Source: Bacillota bacterium | GTDB taxonomy: Bacteria > Bacillota > Clostridia > DSM-8532 | Direction: 5' to 3' | Assembly (NCBI GenBank): GCA_023440865.1 | Contig: JAEXRM010000117.1 | Coordinates: 1 to 64,000, forward strand | Length of the DNA stretch: 64,000 nucleotides | In this document: one piece after another, positions 61,677 to 64,000 of the stretch | Layout of the letters: every line of letters starts with the position of its first letter | How positions within the stretch are numbered: position 1 is the first letter of the stretch | The notes under the pieces: generated by a model | What the model saw: the letters and a program-made list of their open reading frames with translations, nothing else | Database searches by the model: none | Told to the model about the DNA's origin: nothing | Made by a program: the position numbers and the translations under genes

Positions 61677-64000
61677 TTGCGCACAATAGGGAAACGGGCG
61701 GGCGCGGCCGCGCTTGTCCTGGTCTTGGTCATTGCGGCGGTTGTGCCGCTTGCGGCGGCGGCTGTGCCGGAGACGCCCACCCGGATGTTCACGGGAACGG
61801 AACGGGCCGCCGCGTTGCTGGCGAACCTTGATTTCACCGATGTCCGCGCTTCGAACTCGTATGCCCGCGAAGCCGTCTGGGAAACCGGCGCGCTCGAGCT
61901 CATGAAGGGGTATGGCGCCAAGCGGTTCGGGCTGGGCGACACGCTGTCGGTCGAGCAGGCGCTGGCCATCGCCTATGTGGCGGCCGGCCGCGAGGCGGAG
62001 GCCCAGGCGGCCGCCGAAACCCTGGATGCGGCCCGTGCGGCCGATGCCAAGCTGTATCCGGCGCCGAGGATGTGGTCGGACGGATATGTCCAGCTGGCGT
62101 TCAACGACGGTCTGCTTACCCAGGCGCAATACGCTGACGCCCTGCAGACGGACCAGCTGGTGCTGACAGGGGAGAACTTCCAGCGGAAGGCCTCCGTCAC
62201 CCGGGAGGACATGGCGTACTATCTGGCGGGGACGCTCGGACTCACCCCCCTCTATCCGCAGACCAGCCTGTTCAACGCCTATGCCGACTGGCAGACGGCG
62301 AACCCCGTGCGCATTCCCGCCATCGAGGCGATGCTGCAGAACAGGGTCATGCACGGCGACGCCAACGGCCGTTTCCGCCCGAAGGGGTATCTTACCCGCG
62401 CGGAAGCGGCGCAAATGCTGCAGAATGCCGAGCCGGTGCTCTTTCCAAAGCTTGGATTGTCCAAGTTCAAGGGCGTCGTGGAGGGCATCGACCGCTCCGA
62501 GGACAACACCACCGGCGTGCTCGTCAACGAGCGCACTGTCCGTATCCGGAACACAGACGGATCGCTGCATGTGCTGACCCTTCGGGAACCGGCCGCTGCG
62601 ATCGCGACGAACCGCAACGAGCTCACGGGTGCCAGCGTGCTGCGCGTTTCAGACACCATCGTGTCCGCCGGAGGCGTGCCACGGTCCGGAGCGGTGCTTG
62701 CCGTCGGTCAGCAGGTCCTGTATGTGGCGGACTCGTCCGACCAGGTGCCCTACATGCAGGTGCTTGCCGGAACGGACAAGACCATCCTGCTGGGCCGTGT
62801 GAAGGCGATCGACGGCACCACCCGCGCCATGACCTTCCAACCGTATCAGGAGCTGCCGTTCGCCGATCTGAGGCTGGTCGACCAGGAGACCATCCGTCGC
62901 ATGGAAACGGGAACCGACACCATCCGCCACATCGTGAGCAGTGGTGCGAGGATCTATTCCGGCGAGGCGCAGATGACGCTGGCGGCTGTCGAGCCGGAGA
63001 CACATGCGATCATTGTTGTGGAAGGCGGCCTGATCACCTACATCGAACCCGTGAATCTCGACCTGCTCCAGCAGGATGGTGTCGTGGGCGGCATCATCGC
63101 CGATGTGAACGCTTCGCTGGGTTATGTGACGCTGTACGCGGCGGATGGATCCGGCCTTGCCTCCGGCATTGACAATGGGTTTGCGGGACTGCGCAATTAT
63201 CCGCTCGCGCCCGGTGTCGCGGTGACGCGCGACGGGCTGCCGGCAACGGTTGACGCGCTGCTCCCCGGTGACAGCGTATTTCTCCGGCTTGATGACGGGG
63301 GCGCCGTGGTTGCCGCGGGTGCCGCGAATGACCATGAGGCCGTGTATGGGACCGTGACGAAGAAAGGTGCCGCCACGCTGACGCTGATCGATGGGCACGG
63401 TGCGGCACGCACATACGCCGTCGCCGCCGCGGTGCCGGTGTATCGCGACGGGCTGCCGACAGACCGGAGCGCCATTGCCGTGGGGGATCGCGTCCGCCTG
63501 CTCGTGCAGAGCAGCGGGGCGAACACCTCCGTCTCGGAGATCAGGCTTGAGCGGGATCCGACGCAGGTTGTGAATCTCTATCGCGGCACCTATGTCTGGT
63601 ACGATCCGCTCCGGCGTCAAATCGCCGTCTCGGGCGCCCAGACCTTCACCGGCGGCCGGTGGCTGGCCGCCCCGCAGCTGGGTGCGACGGCATTCACGCT
63701 GGCATCCGATTATGCGGGCTCCCTGCCGCCAGAGCGTGCTGCCGGCACCGCCTACTTCGCCGTGACCGAGGATGCGGGCGGCTCCGAGCGCGTCGCCGCC
63801 CTGGCGATCCGTGCCGCCGACCGGTTCGAGAAGGTGTATGACGATACCATCGCCACCACCTCGGTCGATGGATCCACCTTCAGCATGAACGGCAGCGCCC
63901 AGGCCTTCACGGCGGATGCCGGCACACTCGTCGTCAAGGATGGCCGGCTTGTGTCCGCCGCCGCGCTGCTGCCGGACCAGCGGGCACGACTGTCCGCGGG
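61677..64000 (+). CDS. SLH-domain surface protein, N-terminal part (cut by window end)
   Basis: 774 codons are visible and the frame is open at the window end. It starts with a TTG at 61677, 8 nt after GGAGG; the first ATG (61785) would remove the signal peptide. Residues 1-32 form a signal sequence (RTIGKRAG, a hydrophobic core, AAAAVPE). SLH-like segments follow: FTDVRASNSYAREAVWETG with LMKGYG (about 54-85), and the canonical HGDANGRFRPKGYLTRAEAA at about 225-245. Beyond about 265 there are repeated small beta-rich units with YVADSSDQVPY and VxxID patterns. SLH domains anchor proteins to pyruvylated wall polysaccharide. Exported and wall-attached; ligand unknown. Confidence 0.8.
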   Translation, partial: MRTIGKRAGAAALVLVLVIAAVVPLAAAAVPETPTRMFTGTERAAALLANLDFTDVRASNSYAREAVWETGALELMKGYGAKRFGLGDTLSVEQALAIAYVAAGREAEAQAAAETLDAARAADAKLYPAPRMWSDGYVQLAFNDGLLTQAQYADALQTDQLVLTGENFQRKASVTREDMAYYLAGTLGLTPLYPQTSLFNAYADWQTANPVRIPAIEAMLQNRVMHGDANGRFRPKGYLTRAEAAQMLQNAEPVLFPKLGLSKFKGVVEGIDRSEDNTTGVLVNERTVRIRNTDGSLHVLTLREPAAAIATNRNELTGASVLRVSDTIVSAGGVPRSGAVLAVGQQVLYVADSSDQVPYMQVLAGTDKTILLGRVKAIDGTTRAMTFQPYQELPFADLRLVDQETIRRMETGTDTIRHIVSSGARIYSGEAQMTLAAVEPETHAIIVVEGGLITYIEPVNLDLLQQDGVVGGIIADVNASLGYVTLYAADGSGLASGIDNGFAGLRNYPLAPGVAVTRDGLPATVDALLPGDSVFLRLDDGGAVVAAGAANDHEAVYGTVTKKGAATLTLIDGHGAARTYAVAAAVPVYRDGLPTDRSAIAVGDRVRLLVQSSGANTSVSEIRLERDPTQVVNLYRGTYVWYDPLRRQIAVSGAQTFTGGRWLAAPQLGATAFTLASDYAGSLPPERAAGTAYFAVTEDAGGSERVAALAIRAADRFEKVYDDTIATTSVDGSTFSMNGSAQAFTADAGTLVVKDGRLVSAAALLPDQRARLSA

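Overview
The window (64 kb, GC-rich) looks like a chromosomal segment of a high-GC member of the Bacillota, probably a clostridial-type anaerobe. Pointers are a T-box leader in front of ileS, the cdaA-cdaR (c-di-AMP) pair, xpaC-telA, the comEC-holA neighbourhood, PHO boxes of the Gram-positive TTAACA-N5-TTAACA type, sortable lipoprotein signals, an SLH-domain surface protein and a cytosolic GH94 cellobiose phosphorylase. Nearly all genes have strong AGGAGG-type ribosome binding sites. No transposase, integrase, phage gene or CRISPR array was seen. Because stops are rare at this GC content, many long open frames lie opposite or out of frame with real genes; these are left out.

Layout. 1-5.7 kb: a 5' tRNA-Ala part (minus), RNase D (minus), a WYL regulator, an NADH:rubredoxin reductase-like flavoprotein, a zinc-ribbon/YbjQ protein, a NUDIX hydrolase and a small zinc-ribbon protein. 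5.8-9.6 kb: a 2-hydroxyacid dehydrogenase fused to a GNAT domain, converging on a minus-strand WYL regulator/BtrH-like pair that shares one uninterrupted frame. 9.8-16.9 kb: a B12/radical SAM protein, xpaC-telA, and T-box-controlled ileS. 17.2-21.6 kb: three tandem M42 aminopeptidases, then radC. 21.66-25.6 kb: a promoter, a long structured leader with terminator, an M16 peptidase, a MATE exporter and a DUF2161-like nuclease-fold protein. 25.6-29.4 kb: a LacI regulator and cellobiose phosphorylase with matching palindromic operators. 29.5-36.5 kb: a PgeF-like domain continuous with a solute-binding lipoprotein, GNAT, comEC, holA.

36.5-54.9 kb is a phosphate-sensing region. One operon begins with a PHO box and runs pstB1-phoU-phoP, then cdaA-cdaR-FAD dehydrogenase, then phoR and an SAH/MTA-type deaminase; thus the PhoP/PhoR two-component pair is split by the c-di-AMP synthase and its regulator. 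After a minus-strand rqcH and a chemoreceptor, pstS-pstC-pstA-pstB2 form a second PHO-boxed operon, with a perfect 61-bp direct repeat between pstA and pstB2. The chemoreceptor is divergent from pstS and shares the PHO-box region.

55-64 kb: CvpA-like protein, an unrecognised 126-residue protein, a minus-strand iron-type alcohol dehydrogenase, a polar amino acid ABC transporter (binding protein, permease, ATPase), a DMT-family exporter, and the first 774 codons of an SLH-domain surface protein cut by the window end.

All calls are made by reading translations and motifs by eye; no database search was run.
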